In this document: piece by piece, positions 44,476 to 53,300 of the stretch | Position numbering within the stretch: position 1 is the first letter of the stretch | Layout of the letters: every line of letters begins with the position of its first letter | DNA from: an uncultured Clostridium sp. | Lineage (GTDB): Bacteria > Bacillota_I > Bacilli_A > RF39 > UBA660 | Direction of reading: 5' to 3' | Assembly: GCA_902493795.1 (NCBI GenBank) | Contig: CABUQZ010000005.1 | Coordinates: 16,827-80,826, forward strand | DNA length: 64,000 nucleotides | Made by a program: the position numbers and the translations under genes | The notes under the pieces: model-generated | The model's database searches: none | What the model was told of the DNA's origin: nothing | What the model saw: only the letters and a program-made list of their open reading frames with translations

Positions 44476-45327
44476 CTATCTATCTAAAGTAATATTTCCA
44501 ATACGCCCCTCTTTAAAATCCCTGATAACAGTAGTATAAACCTTTTCTAAATCACAAACTCCACCCTTGCTAAGAAGTCCTCGAGATTTAGAAATATCTT
44601 CAAATATACTATCCTTATTAATTATATCTAATTTATATCTATCTTTCAAATTATTTTCATATAATTTTATAAGTTTATCAATAATAAAATATGCTAAATG
44701 TTCTACATCAACGATTTCTTCTTTAATCGAAGAAAATGCTGCCAATGTATAAGCTACATTTTGATCTTCAAGTTTAGGAAGAAGAATACCAGGAGAATCT
44801 AATAGTTCAATATCATTATTAATTCTAATCCACCCAAGACTTTTAGTAACTCCAGGATTGTTACCAGTTTGAACTGCTTTTCTTCCAACTAGCTTATTAA
44901 TTAATGTTGACTTTCCAACATTAGGAGCTCCAACTACAACTACTCTTACTTTTCTTGGTTTAAGACCTTTCTTAGCTCGTAGATCATTAATATTTTTTGA
45001 AATTACCTTTGTTTTGTCAATTAAAGTTTTAATGTTGTCTTGTAAAAGATTACATTTTATAATTTCACAATCTTTATATTTTTTCAAAACCTCATCTGTA
45101 ACTTTTTTATCACACATATCATATTTTGTAACTACTAAAATTTTAGGTTTATTTTTAAATAAATCATCAGTATCAATAACCTTAGAACTAATAGGCATAC
45201 GAGCATCAATTACTTCGTACACCACATCAATTAAATCGATATTTTCTTTAAGTTCTCTTTTAGCCTTAGCCATATGGCCAGGATACCAGTTAATTCCAAC
45301 TTTAGTTAACTTTTCTTTATCATTCAT
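44476..45327 (-). CDS. rbgA: Ribosome biogenesis GTPase A
   Basis: RbgA/YlqF, 283 residues, a circularly permuted GTPase needed for late 50S subunit assembly. It begins WYPGHMAKAKRE, has G4 VVTKYD before G1 GAPNVGKSTL, then the G2 Thr in NPGVTKS and G3 DSPG, the permuted order. I start at the ATG at 45325-45327, which has AAGGAG upstream; a longer frame with 21 additional N-terminal residues lacks support and would cover the end of the preceding gene. It overlaps that gene by 8 nt. Confidence 0.95.
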   Translation of the reverse strand: MNDKEKLTKVGINWYPGHMAKAKRELKENIDLIDVVYEVIDARMPISSKVIDTDDLFKNKPKILVVTKYDMCDKKVTDEVLKKYKDCEIIKCNLLQDNIKTLIDKTKVISKNINDLRAKKGLKPRKVRVVVVGAPNVGKSTLINKLVGRKAVQTGNNPGVTKSLGWIRINNDIELLDSPGILLPKLEDQNVAYTLAAFSSIKEEIVDVEHLAYFIIDKLIKLYENNLKDRYKLDIINKDSIFEDISKSRGLLSKGGVCDLEKVYTTVIRDFKEGRIGNITLDR

Positions 45328-45667
45328 TATTTTGTACTCCTTCCATTTTGTTGTTAGTAGCATATTGTGGAAGATTAGAAGGAATATCACATTTGTTTGT
45401 TGGAATACCTTCGGTATCTAAAATTTTCATCAACGCAATACTTAATGCAGCATTTTGCATAACTCTTTTTCTCATTTCTATTATGGCATAAGGATTATTT
45501 ACATCTATATCATCAATTTTTTGAATACGTTTTCTAAACATCCTTCGCCATTCTTCAATATTCCACTGACCATTATACTCGCCCCACAAATATTCTTCTA
45601 GTTTTCTTGAAGCTATTATAACTTCTTTTATTTGTTTTTCTTCATCAGTAAATAAATCTTTATTCAT
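45320..45667 (-). CDS. Hypothetical protein coupled to RhuM
   Basis: About 115 residues, soluble and helical (EEKQIKEVIIASRKLEEYLWG, EEWRRMFRKRIQKIDDID). There is no recognised domain. Its likely ATG (45665-45667) overlaps the RhuM stop by 8 nt (ATGAATAA), so it belongs with RhuM, and it overlaps the rbgA start. It may be a partner or immunity protein of RhuM; that is inferred from position only. Confidence 0.55.
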   Translation of the reverse strand: MNKDLFTDEEKQIKEVIIASRKLEEYLWGEYNGQWNIEEWRRMFRKRIQKIDDIDVNNPYAIIEMRKRVMQNAALSIALMKILDTEGIPTNKCDIPSNLPQYATNNKMEGVQNNE

Positions 45668-46682
45668 CATCACTACCATCACTTTCTTTCAAGTATTTAT
45701 TATAAAACTCATCCATTGTAGATATATATTTTTGATCTTGCACTACTCTAAACTTTTCGTACTCCTTTTCTGCTTTTTCTACTGCCTCTTTATGTGAAAT
45801 ATTTCCACTATTTTTTAATATATTTTTTCTTCTAAACTTTAATAAATCATCAGTTACATTAATCCAATCTTGCATCGTCATAATATGTCTTTCTTTTGCT
45901 TCATCTTCTGCAAAGACTAAAAACATATTTGTTAAATCATTTAACTTATTTAGTTCTTCTTCGTTTAAATAATTTTTGGCAATAGATACATCATACTTAT
46001 ATATTAGTCCATCCGGGCTGTTTTTCCAGTTCATAAGTCCCATGTGTTCCTTTTCGCTATTTGCTCGATTATATATTAATTCTGCAGCGGTATGTCCTGA
46101 TATGGCATAATGGAGTTTGTTTTGAACAATTTTAAAAAATGTATATGCTTCCTCTGATTTAGGATTGTAATCAGTTGATGTTGCAATAAATAAGTCTGTT
46201 ATTTTTTGATAAGACATTCTTTCACTCACTCTAATTGTTTTTATCCTTTCAAGTAATTCGTCAAAGTATTTCATATCGTACTTATTACCTTTAATAAATC
46301 TTTCATCATTTAAAGCAAATCCTTTTGTCATATATTCTTTTAATATTTTTGTTGCCCATATTCTGAATTCTGTAGCTTTTTTTGAATTGATTCTATAACC
46401 AACTGCAATAATAGCATCTAAATTATAAACTTCCGTATTATAGTTTTTACCATCATCTGCAGTTATTTCCATTTTGGAAACAACTGAATCTTTATTTAAT
46501 TCCTTTTCTTCAAATATGTTTTTTAAGTGCTTAGAGATTGCTGGAACGCCAACTTCAAATACTTTTGACATGCCTTTTTGCGATAACCATAAAGTCTCAT
46601 CCTTATATATTGCATCAACAATAATATTACCATCTTTATTTTTATAAATTAACAAATTATTTTTTTCTTCTAACTCATTCAT
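45660..46682 (-). CDS. RhuM-family protein
   Basis: A 340-residue member of the RhuM virulence family. The N-terminal part (ETLWLSQKGMSKVFEVGVPAISKHLKNIFEEKEL) looks like a winged-helix DNA-binding domain with EVYNLDAIIAVGYRINS after it. The C-terminal half has the family's GLMNWKN...LNEEELNKLNDLTNMFLVFAEDEA and TMQDWI. RhuM genes are common in Salmonella islands and in restriction-modification and defence loci; the molecular role is unknown. Here it lies upstream of rbgA, with a small coupled gene, next to a KilA-N gene. Confidence 0.88.
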   Translation of the reverse strand: MNELEEKNNLLIYKNKDGNIIVDAIYKDETLWLSQKGMSKVFEVGVPAISKHLKNIFEEKELNKDSVVSKMEITADDGKNYNTEVYNLDAIIAVGYRINSKKATEFRIWATKILKEYMTKGFALNDERFIKGNKYDMKYFDELLERIKTIRVSERMSYQKITDLFIATSTDYNPKSEEAYTFFKIVQNKLHYAISGHTAAELIYNRANSEKEHMGLMNWKNSPDGLIYKYDVSIAKNYLNEEELNKLNDLTNMFLVFAEDEAKERHIMTMQDWINVTDDLLKFRRKNILKNSGNISHKEAVEKAEKEYEKFRVVQDQKYISTMDEFYNKYLKESDGSDDE

Positions 46683-46740
46683 TTTTTCACCTCTTTTTCA
46701 CTATTTTACTCAAATGTGTAAAAACTTTATTTGCTCAATT

Positions 46741-46753
46741 CCTTTATTTATAA
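46741..46753. repeat. 13-bp direct repeat, copy 1 (flanks the KilA-N gene)
   Basis: CCTTTATTTATAA, identical to 47719-47731 on the other side of the KilA-N gene. Similarity extends about 8 bp further with mismatches. Confidence 0.5.
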
Positions 46754-46773
46754 AGCATTGTTAATGGTTTTCT

Positions 46774-47565
46774 TTAAATCCCGATACCCCAGTTAATACT
46801 CGTTTTTTGGAAACCTTTTTCTTCGTTTGACTTTCCTTCTTTAATTAACTCTGCATTATGAGATTCTAAATTAGATAAAACAGTTAATTCATTTATGGAG
46901 GCATAATCTCGTACATTTGAATTTTTAGCTAAATCAGGATTTAGTTCTCTCCATTTTTTAGCAGTAGTAGAAAAAAGGATTACATTAAGAATATCAGCTT
47001 CTTCAGCATATTTTAGCCACCGTCTATCTTTATAAAAATCGTTATCAGGAAGTATATAATTTTTAATAGCATCAGTATGAATTAAATAGTTATTCTTTGT
47101 AAGTATTCTTTTTACATCCCATTCTCTATTTTGATTTTCAAGTTCTTTTAATCTTTCAAATTCCTTTATCAAGTATAATTTAAATACTGGACTTATTGCA
47201 GAAGCAAACTCAAATGCTATATCTTTATGAGCATATGTTCCACCATATTTTCCCCGTTTTGAATATATGCCAATTGCATTAGTTTTTTCACACCATTCAG
47301 TAACACTTAATGTAAATGTATGAAGACCAGCATTTTTTCTAAACCCGTCGAATTCGACGGAATTAAAATCAGGATTATAAATAGATTCCCATGTTCCTAA
47401 AAATTCGAGAGTTATTCTATTTCTTAACCAGTTTCGTATAACATCATCAGATTTTGATTTCCCTTCTTTATATTTACCAAAGTCAGAAATACAAATATAA
47501 TCTTTTTCATTTACACTAGTTACACCTATTCTAATATTTTGAACTTCAATTATCTTATTAGGCAT
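46774..47565 (-). CDS. KilA-N domain protein
   Basis: A 263-residue protein. The N-terminal 120 residues form a KilA-N DNA-binding domain of phage origin (DYICISDFGKYKEG, NWLRNRITLEFLGTWE, GIYSKRGKYGGTYAHKDIAF). A helical region follows. The ending EEKGFQKTSINWGIGI is unlike the helical end expected from homologues, and the +1 frame would give a more protein-like basic tail, so a late frameshift is possible. I start at the ATG behind GAGGTG. It is flanked by 13-bp direct repeats. Confidence 0.82.
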   Translation of the reverse strand: MPNKIIEVQNIRIGVTSVNEKDYICISDFGKYKEGKSKSDDVIRNWLRNRITLEFLGTWESIYNPDFNSVEFDGFRKNAGLHTFTLSVTEWCEKTNAIGIYSKRGKYGGTYAHKDIAFEFASAISPVFKLYLIKEFERLKELENQNREWDVKRILTKNNYLIHTDAIKNYILPDNDFYKDRRWLKYAEEADILNVILFSTTAKKWRELNPDLAKNSNVRDYASINELTVLSNLESHNAELIKEGKSNEEKGFQKTSINWGIGI

Positions 47566-47718
47566 ATATTCACCTCTTTCTTTTTTTATTAGTGTCACCA
47601 GCGATATCAGTTAACTAGTTCCTCGCCTTTTTTATTAAAAATTAACTAATTTTATCGTTTTTTACTCATTTTTCAGTATTTTTTATCAAAAACATGCAAG
47701 CTTCAAAGCTTTGCAATC

Positions 47719-47731
47719 CCTTTATTTATAA
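47719..47731. repeat. 13-bp direct repeat, copy 2 (flanks the KilA-N gene)
   Basis: Identical to 46741-46753, with similar flanking bases. The pair brackets the whole KilA-N gene. In such AT-rich DNA a chance match is possible. Confidence 0.5.
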
Positions 47732-47753
47732 GGTCCTTCAAGAAAGTTACTAT

Positions 47754-47783
47754 AAATCGATATCAACCAGTTGATATCGATTT
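47754..47783. repeat. Perfect inverted repeat upstream of the KilA-N gene
   Basis: 14-bp perfect arms (AAATCGATATCAAC and its complement) around a CA centre. It lacks a T-run on either strand, so it is more likely a protein-binding site (operator) or recombination site than a terminator. It is about 190 bp upstream of the KilA-N start and 52 bp after the SWIM gene. Confidence 0.75.
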
Positions 47784-47835
47784 TAGGCAAGGTTTCATTT
47801 TTTTCATTTATAATCAATTCCTAATTTTTAATTTT

Positions 47836-48288
47836 CTATCCTTCTATATCATTTCTTTTTACAAAATCATTATATACCCACTCAGGAGCATAATCAAAAA
47901 TATATATAAGCTCTTCAACTAATTGCTTTTTTGACATTTTATTAATTGCATTAATAACATTTTTATATTCGTTTTCTTGATATTCTTCATATTCTTCTTG
48001 TAATCTATTTTGTTCATTTTCAAATTCTTTAGCGCTATTTGGTACAACACTAAAATATGTAGCAACAATATGTTTACATATTATCCTTTTTCCATTTGCT
48101 AATGGACAATTACAAGTTGATTTCCTAGGATTTTTTAAATTAAGATAAATATCATATTCTTTCGAACCACAAACAGTACTCGAATATTCTATATCACTAA
48201 TTTTCTTTATATTTTTGATTTGCTTTCTTTTGTAATAATCTAATCCTCTCCAACAAGATGTGCCACTTGCGCTAGATATAATACTCAT
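47836..48288 (-). CDS. SWIM zinc-finger protein
   Basis: A 150-residue stand-alone SWIM protein. The CxCx(n)CxH zinc site is CNCPLANGKRIICKH near residues 69-83. The N-terminus ISSASGTSCWRGLDYYKRKQI is the typical lead-in of SWIM-domain proteins. These usually bind DNA or proteins and often accompany SNF2-type helicases, but no such gene is here. The ribosome binding site is GAGGTG. It is part of the accessory island. Confidence 0.85.
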   Translation of the reverse strand: MSIISSASGTSCWRGLDYYKRKQIKNIKKISDIEYSSTVCGSKEYDIYLNLKNPRKSTCNCPLANGKRIICKHIVATYFSVVPNSAKEFENEQNRLQEEYEEYQENEYKNVINAINKMSKKQLVEELIYIFDYAPEWVYNDFVKRNDIEG

Positions 48289-48428
48289 ATAACTTTCACC
48301 TCAATCATTATCTATTTCTTATAATAATAAATCAAAATCTGATTTATATCTTTTTACATGCATAATTATTTATCACAAACAAGCTAATGTGATATTTTTA
48401 GAATATTTTTATATATTTCTTTCATCAT

Positions 48429-49361
48429 TTATGATAAATCATTTAATCGAATTCCATTAACTAAAGGGTTTAAATCTCTAACTTTTACATCATTTAAAAC
48501 AATTACTGGAATATCTGAAATTGATATAGTTTCAAATTTATTTAACAAATTCACCAGTTCATCTATCTTACTATCTCTTATCTTATCTAATAATGTAGGC
48601 TCATCTAGATAAAATAATTCATCATATTTAAATATCTGATTATCAATTGCTTTTTTCGTAATTTCTGCAAGTAACTCCATCATATAATTATCTTCATTAG
48701 TATGACAAAACCTATCTATTTCATTGCTTGCATCTAATGCTTTCAAAGCAATATTTTTTGTTTTGAATCCAAGTTCACTTTCTTGATGTTCATTTTTATA
48801 AACTTCTAAGTCATTTACTATTTCAACTATGTCCTTTTTAATAATAGATTTTGTCCATGCAATACCAGTTAATATTATGCCATCTAGTCTATCTGTGCAA
48901 AGTTTTGGTCTATTATTATCAACAATAGTGTATTTTTTAAAATTAACTATATCTTCAGTTAATATATTATCTTCTTTTAAATACATTTGTAGTTTTTTAT
49001 CATTTTTTATAATTATATCTGTATATTCTTCTGTACTTTCCTGATTTTTATAATCCTTATTCATATAATCTATTACATGTGAAAAACAAGGAGTTGCAAT
49101 ATCATGAAACAAGCCTGCCAAAGTTGCTTTTTTATCTTTCGTAAACTTCCATGTTAACAACGCGACAGTTAAAGAATGATCATATCTTGAGATTTTTTCT
49201 TTAAAATCATATACATTTTTTGAAGCATAATCCATTCCACAAAAATAACAAATATTCCTTAACCTAACTAAAGTTGGAACTGTTAAATATTTTATTAGAA
49301 AAGATGGAATATTTCCTTGAGATAATAAATTAAGATATTCATCGTATAAATTCACTTGCAT
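48429..49361 (-). CDS. HD-domain phosphohydrolase
   Basis: A 310-residue HD-superfamily protein. Metal ligands are visible in YDHSLTVALL (first His, about residue 56), GLFHDIATPCFSH (His-Asp) and a later Asp in NRPKLCTDRLDG. It is similar in outline to dNTPase or nucleotide-cleaving HD enzymes, several of which act in phage defence; the substrate is unknown. The start has GGGTGAT. It lies between the SWIM gene and a decayed gene. Confidence 0.85.
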   Translation of the reverse strand: MQVNLYDEYLNLLSQGNIPSFLIKYLTVPTLVRLRNICYFCGMDYASKNVYDFKEKISRYDHSLTVALLTWKFTKDKKATLAGLFHDIATPCFSHVIDYMNKDYKNQESTEEYTDIIIKNDKKLQMYLKEDNILTEDIVNFKKYTIVDNNRPKLCTDRLDGIILTGIAWTKSIIKKDIVEIVNDLEVYKNEHQESELGFKTKNIALKALDASNEIDRFCHTNEDNYMMELLAEITKKAIDNQIFKYDELFYLDEPTLLDKIRDSKIDELVNLLNKFETISISDIPVIVLNDVKVRDLNPLVNGIRLNDLS

Positions 49362-49496
49362 TTATATCACCCACCCTAAAAACAGCACAATAACTATTTT
49401 AAAAAATAATTATTTAATAAAAGTATGTAAAAAGTTTCACATATTATCACGTATCTAGTTAATTATAGAATTTTAAATTTTAAATATAATCTATTA

Positions 49497-49916
49497 TTAT
49501 CTTCTTTTTATATCACTTCTTATAATTGTTCCATCAAAGTATTTTCCATAATAATAATCTAATGCAAAACCTTGCTCAGGTAATTGCCCAAAGTATATTT
49601 CAAATTCATTTGATGATACAATGGAAGCAATCTCTTCTACATATTTTAAAGCTTCATTAATCAAATCATCATCAAATATAAAATTATCTTTATAAAAACC
49701 TAATTTTTCATTTAAATAATATCCCCTTGTAATTTCATTAAAAGCACTTTTATCTAATCCTTTAGATTGGCAATACTCAAAATGTGACATTGCACTACCT
49801 TCTGGTAAAAACTATAATGCACCATTCAAAATAATAAATGCTCTTCTTTGTTTATGAAAATCTCTTGCTTCATTTTTAGTTTCATATCTATAATCAGTTT
49901 TAATTTCTTTATCCAT
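49497..49916 (-). pseudogene. Small gene interrupted by an in-frame TAG
   Basis: From an ATG at 49914-49916 with AAGGAGA upstream, 34 codons run to a TAG (49812-49814); the same frame then continues through FLPEGSAMSHFEYC to the stop at 49497, giving 139 residues if the TAG is read. The surviving 97-residue frame starts at an internal ATG (49788-49790) without a ribosome binding site. Since TAG ends normal genes here (tkt, the HMA protein), this is a nonsense mutation rather than recoding. Function is unknown. Confidence 0.7.
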
Positions 49917-50013
49917 TTTTTCTCCTTATCCATTATCTATATTAGTATTTGATAAAAAATTGCTTCCTTCACCATAAGTCAATTAATATATTATTTTAAA
50001 TTATATTTAATAA

Positions 50014-50233
50014 TTACACAATATCAAAACTCTCCGTTTTCAAATCACAGTAATATCTTTCACTTAAAGCAGTAAATTTTAAGACACAATAATCTGGATC
50101 AGTTGCTCCTTTTTTTATAAGAAATTGTATCTTTCATTTTCGAAATTGCATTTTTTATTTCTTAATATGTTAAAATATCCATCTTTCCTTTTAAAACTAC
50201 TAGAACGTATCTAACTAAATCTTCTAAAAAACA
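50014..50233 (-). pseudogene. Decayed C-terminal fragment, pyridoxamine-5'-phosphate-oxidase-like
   Basis: Within the 425-nt stretch without an intact gene (49917-50342), the minus strand encodes LEDLVRYVLVVLKGKMDILTY, then TAA (50162-50164), then EIKNAISKMKDTISY in the same frame. After a shift at an A7 run (complement of 50110-50116) it reads GATDPDYCVLKF...RYYCDLKTESFDIV to a stop at 50014. The GATDPDYxVLKF...RYYxDxKxExFxI ending resembles small flavin-binding PPOX proteins. At least one stop and one frameshift are present and the N-terminus is missing. The rest of the spacer is AT-rich with nothing visible. Confidence 0.5.
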
Positions 50234-50327
50234 CTACTAAAATCATCATATCAAACACCTGTTCGTTTGTCAATTTAATCTTAAACAAAATATAATAATG
50301 TGTTTTATAAGATAAACATTAATACAT

Positions 50328-50357
50328 AAAAAAAGGAGAAAACTATTTCGTTTTCTC
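50328..50357 (-). terminator. Rho-independent terminator after the giant surface protein gene
   Basis: Perfect 8-bp stem GAGAAAAC/GTTTTCTC with a 6-nt loop (50336-50357), followed on the minus strand by CTTTTTTT. Confidence 0.85.
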
Positions 50358-53300
50358 TATATTATTTGTTTCATCTTCATCATCAGATTTCTTTTTCCAT
50401 AATAGATAAAGAATAAAGAGTAATATTATAAAAATAATTGATATTGTTATAATACATTTTATATTTATTTTTTCATTGTTATCTTGAGGTAATTTTTCTT
50501 GAACTTCTTTATCATCATTCTTATCTAAAGATTCATCTGGTGTTTTTTTATTATCTTCATCAGGTTTACTTACATCTTCTTTGTTTGAATCATCATCACG
50601 ATTATCAACTGTCGCATCACCAACTGGTATAACAGGTTCATTATTAGGAATATCTGGTGTAATTATAGGTTCAGTATTCTTTATTGTACTAACTTTTACT
50701 GTTGTACTTCCTTTATTTCCAGCTTCATCAATAAATTCAAATGTAAATTCACCATTTTCTGTAAATACGTATGTTGTCTTTCCATCGTTATTGGTAATTG
50801 TTACTTTTTCACTCGGTGTTATTGTTACTGTTACTGGCTTTGTTGTTACTTTAGTTGTACTATATGACACTTTAGCTGTTGGAGCAACCTTATCAATCCA
50901 ATCAACTTTTACTTCCTTCTTACCAGTATTTCCATTGCTATCGATATATTCAAAGATAAATGTTCCATTATCAGTAAATGTATAAGTATTTAAACCATTA
51001 TTATTTGTTATAGTTATTCCTTCAGCTAACATTATTGTTATTGTTACATCTTGATTTGTCAACTTAGAATTACTATATTCAACTTTCTTAATTGGTTCTT
51101 CAACTGGCATATCAGTTTTTTCTTTAATCCAGTCAACTTTTACTATTTTACTTCCTTTGTTTCCTGATTTATCAACATATTCAAAAGTAAACTCACCATT
51201 TTCTTTAAATACGTATGTTGTCTTTCCATCATTATTGGTAATTGTTACTTCTTCGCTTGGTGTTATTGTGACTGTTACAGACTCTGTTGTCTCATCAGTT
51301 GTACTATACTTAACTTCAACAGTTGGAGCTACTTTATCAATATTAGCAACTACAGCTACTATTGATCCTTTATTTCCATAATTATCTATGAATTCAAATG
51401 TAAATTCACCATTTTCAGTGAATGTATAAGTATCTTTACCATCGTTATTTGTAATCGTTATATCATGACTTGCATCTACTAGTTTTACTACAACATCTTG
51501 GTTTGTAGGGTCAATTGTACTATATTCAATTTTAGCAGTTGGAGCCTTTTTATTTATATTTCTTACTACAGCAACTACAGATCCTTTATTACCTACTTTA
51601 TCAGTAAATTCAAATGTAAATGTTCCATTTTCAGTAAATGTATAAGTATTTTTTCCATCATTGTTTGTAATAGTAATTTCTTCACTAGCATCTACTAGTG
51701 TTACTATAACATCTTTATTAGTAAATTCTGTTTCACTATATACAACACTAGCAGTTGGATTTACTTTATCAATATTATTAACTTTTACTAAAGATGAACC
51801 TTTATTACCTGCTTTATCAACATATTCAAAAGTAAATTCGCCATTTTCAGTGAATGTATAGGTATTCTTACCATCATTATTTGTGATAGTTATTTCTTCA
51901 CTTGGATTTACCAAAGTTACTATAACATCTTGATTTGTTGGAGTAATAATATCAGATATTATAGTAGCTGTTGGAGCCTTTTTATCAATATTACTTACTA
52001 CAGCTTTAGCAGTTCTTTTATTTCCATCTACATCAATAAACTCAAATGTAAACTCTCCATTTTCAGTAAATGTATAAGTATTTTTCCCATCATTATTAGT
52101 TATTTCTATAAAAGAATCTGAAACTAATGTTACTGTTACATCCTTATTTGTTGGATTTGTTATATCATATTCCAGTCTTGCAGTTGCAGCAGTTTTATCG
52201 ATATTATTTACTATAGCCTTAAGAGTTCCTTTATTTCCAACCTTATCGACAAATTCAAAAGTAAACTCTCCATTTTCAGTAAATGTATAAGTATCTTTAC
52301 CATCGTTATTTATAATAGTTATCTCTTCGCTAGGATCTATTAATGTTGCTGTAACATTTAAAGTTGTAACTGATGTTTTACTATATTTAATTTTAGCTGT
52401 TGGAGCTTCCTTATCAATCCAATCAACCTTAAGTTTAAATGTTCCTTTATTACCAAGAGTATCAACATACTCAACTACTGAATCAATATTATTAAGAAGA
52501 GTAAATCTATATGTATTATTTGATAATTCTTCTCCATAAATATCTTCTGTTAAGAATGATACTTTTTCATCAAAGGAAATTGTTGCAAAAACTTCTTTAT
52601 TTGTTGGTTCTGTTGTACTATACACTACTTTTGCAAGAGGAGCACTTTTATCTATCCAGCTAACTATTGCAACTGCTACTCCTTTATTACCTGCAGCATC
52701 AACAAAATCAAATATATATTCCCCGTTTTCAGTAAATGTGTGAGTTTTTCCTCCAGTAACTTTAACATTTTCTTCATCAAATGTTACTGTTGCTACTACA
52801 TCTTTATTTGTTCTATGAATATTACTATATGTAACAGTTGCTATTGGAGCTTTTTTATCAATCCAATCTACTTTAGCAATTGCAGTTCCTTGGTTTCCAG
52901 CTGGACCTACAAATTCAAATTCGTATTCACCATTTTCAGTAAATGTATGAGTGTTTCCTCCAGTAACTTTAACATTTTCTTTATCAAACGTAATAGTTGC
53001 TACTACATCCTGATTAGTTAATTCATTTTTACTATATTTTATTGTTGCCTTTGGAAGTGTACGATCTATCCAATCTACTTTAGCTACTGCTGTTCCACAA
53101 TTTCCAGATGGCCCAACAAACTCAAATGTATATGTACCATTTTCAGTAAATGTATGAGTGTTTCCTCCAGTAACAGTAACATTTTCTTTATCAAATGTTA
53201 TAGTAGCAACAACATTTTGATTTGTATGATGTTCAGGGCTATAAGTTATAGTTGCAACCGGAACTTTTTTATCGATCCAATCTACTTTAGCTGTTACTGA

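Noticed and set aside
49812..49814. UAG recoding to an amino acid
   Set aside because: TAG ends tkt and the HMA gene normally, and no suppressor-type tRNA is visible; a simple nonsense mutation is more likely.
45320..50342. Prophage or insertion sequence
   Set aside because: No integrase, transposase, terminase or capsid gene and no terminal inverted repeats; only phage-associated domain families are present.
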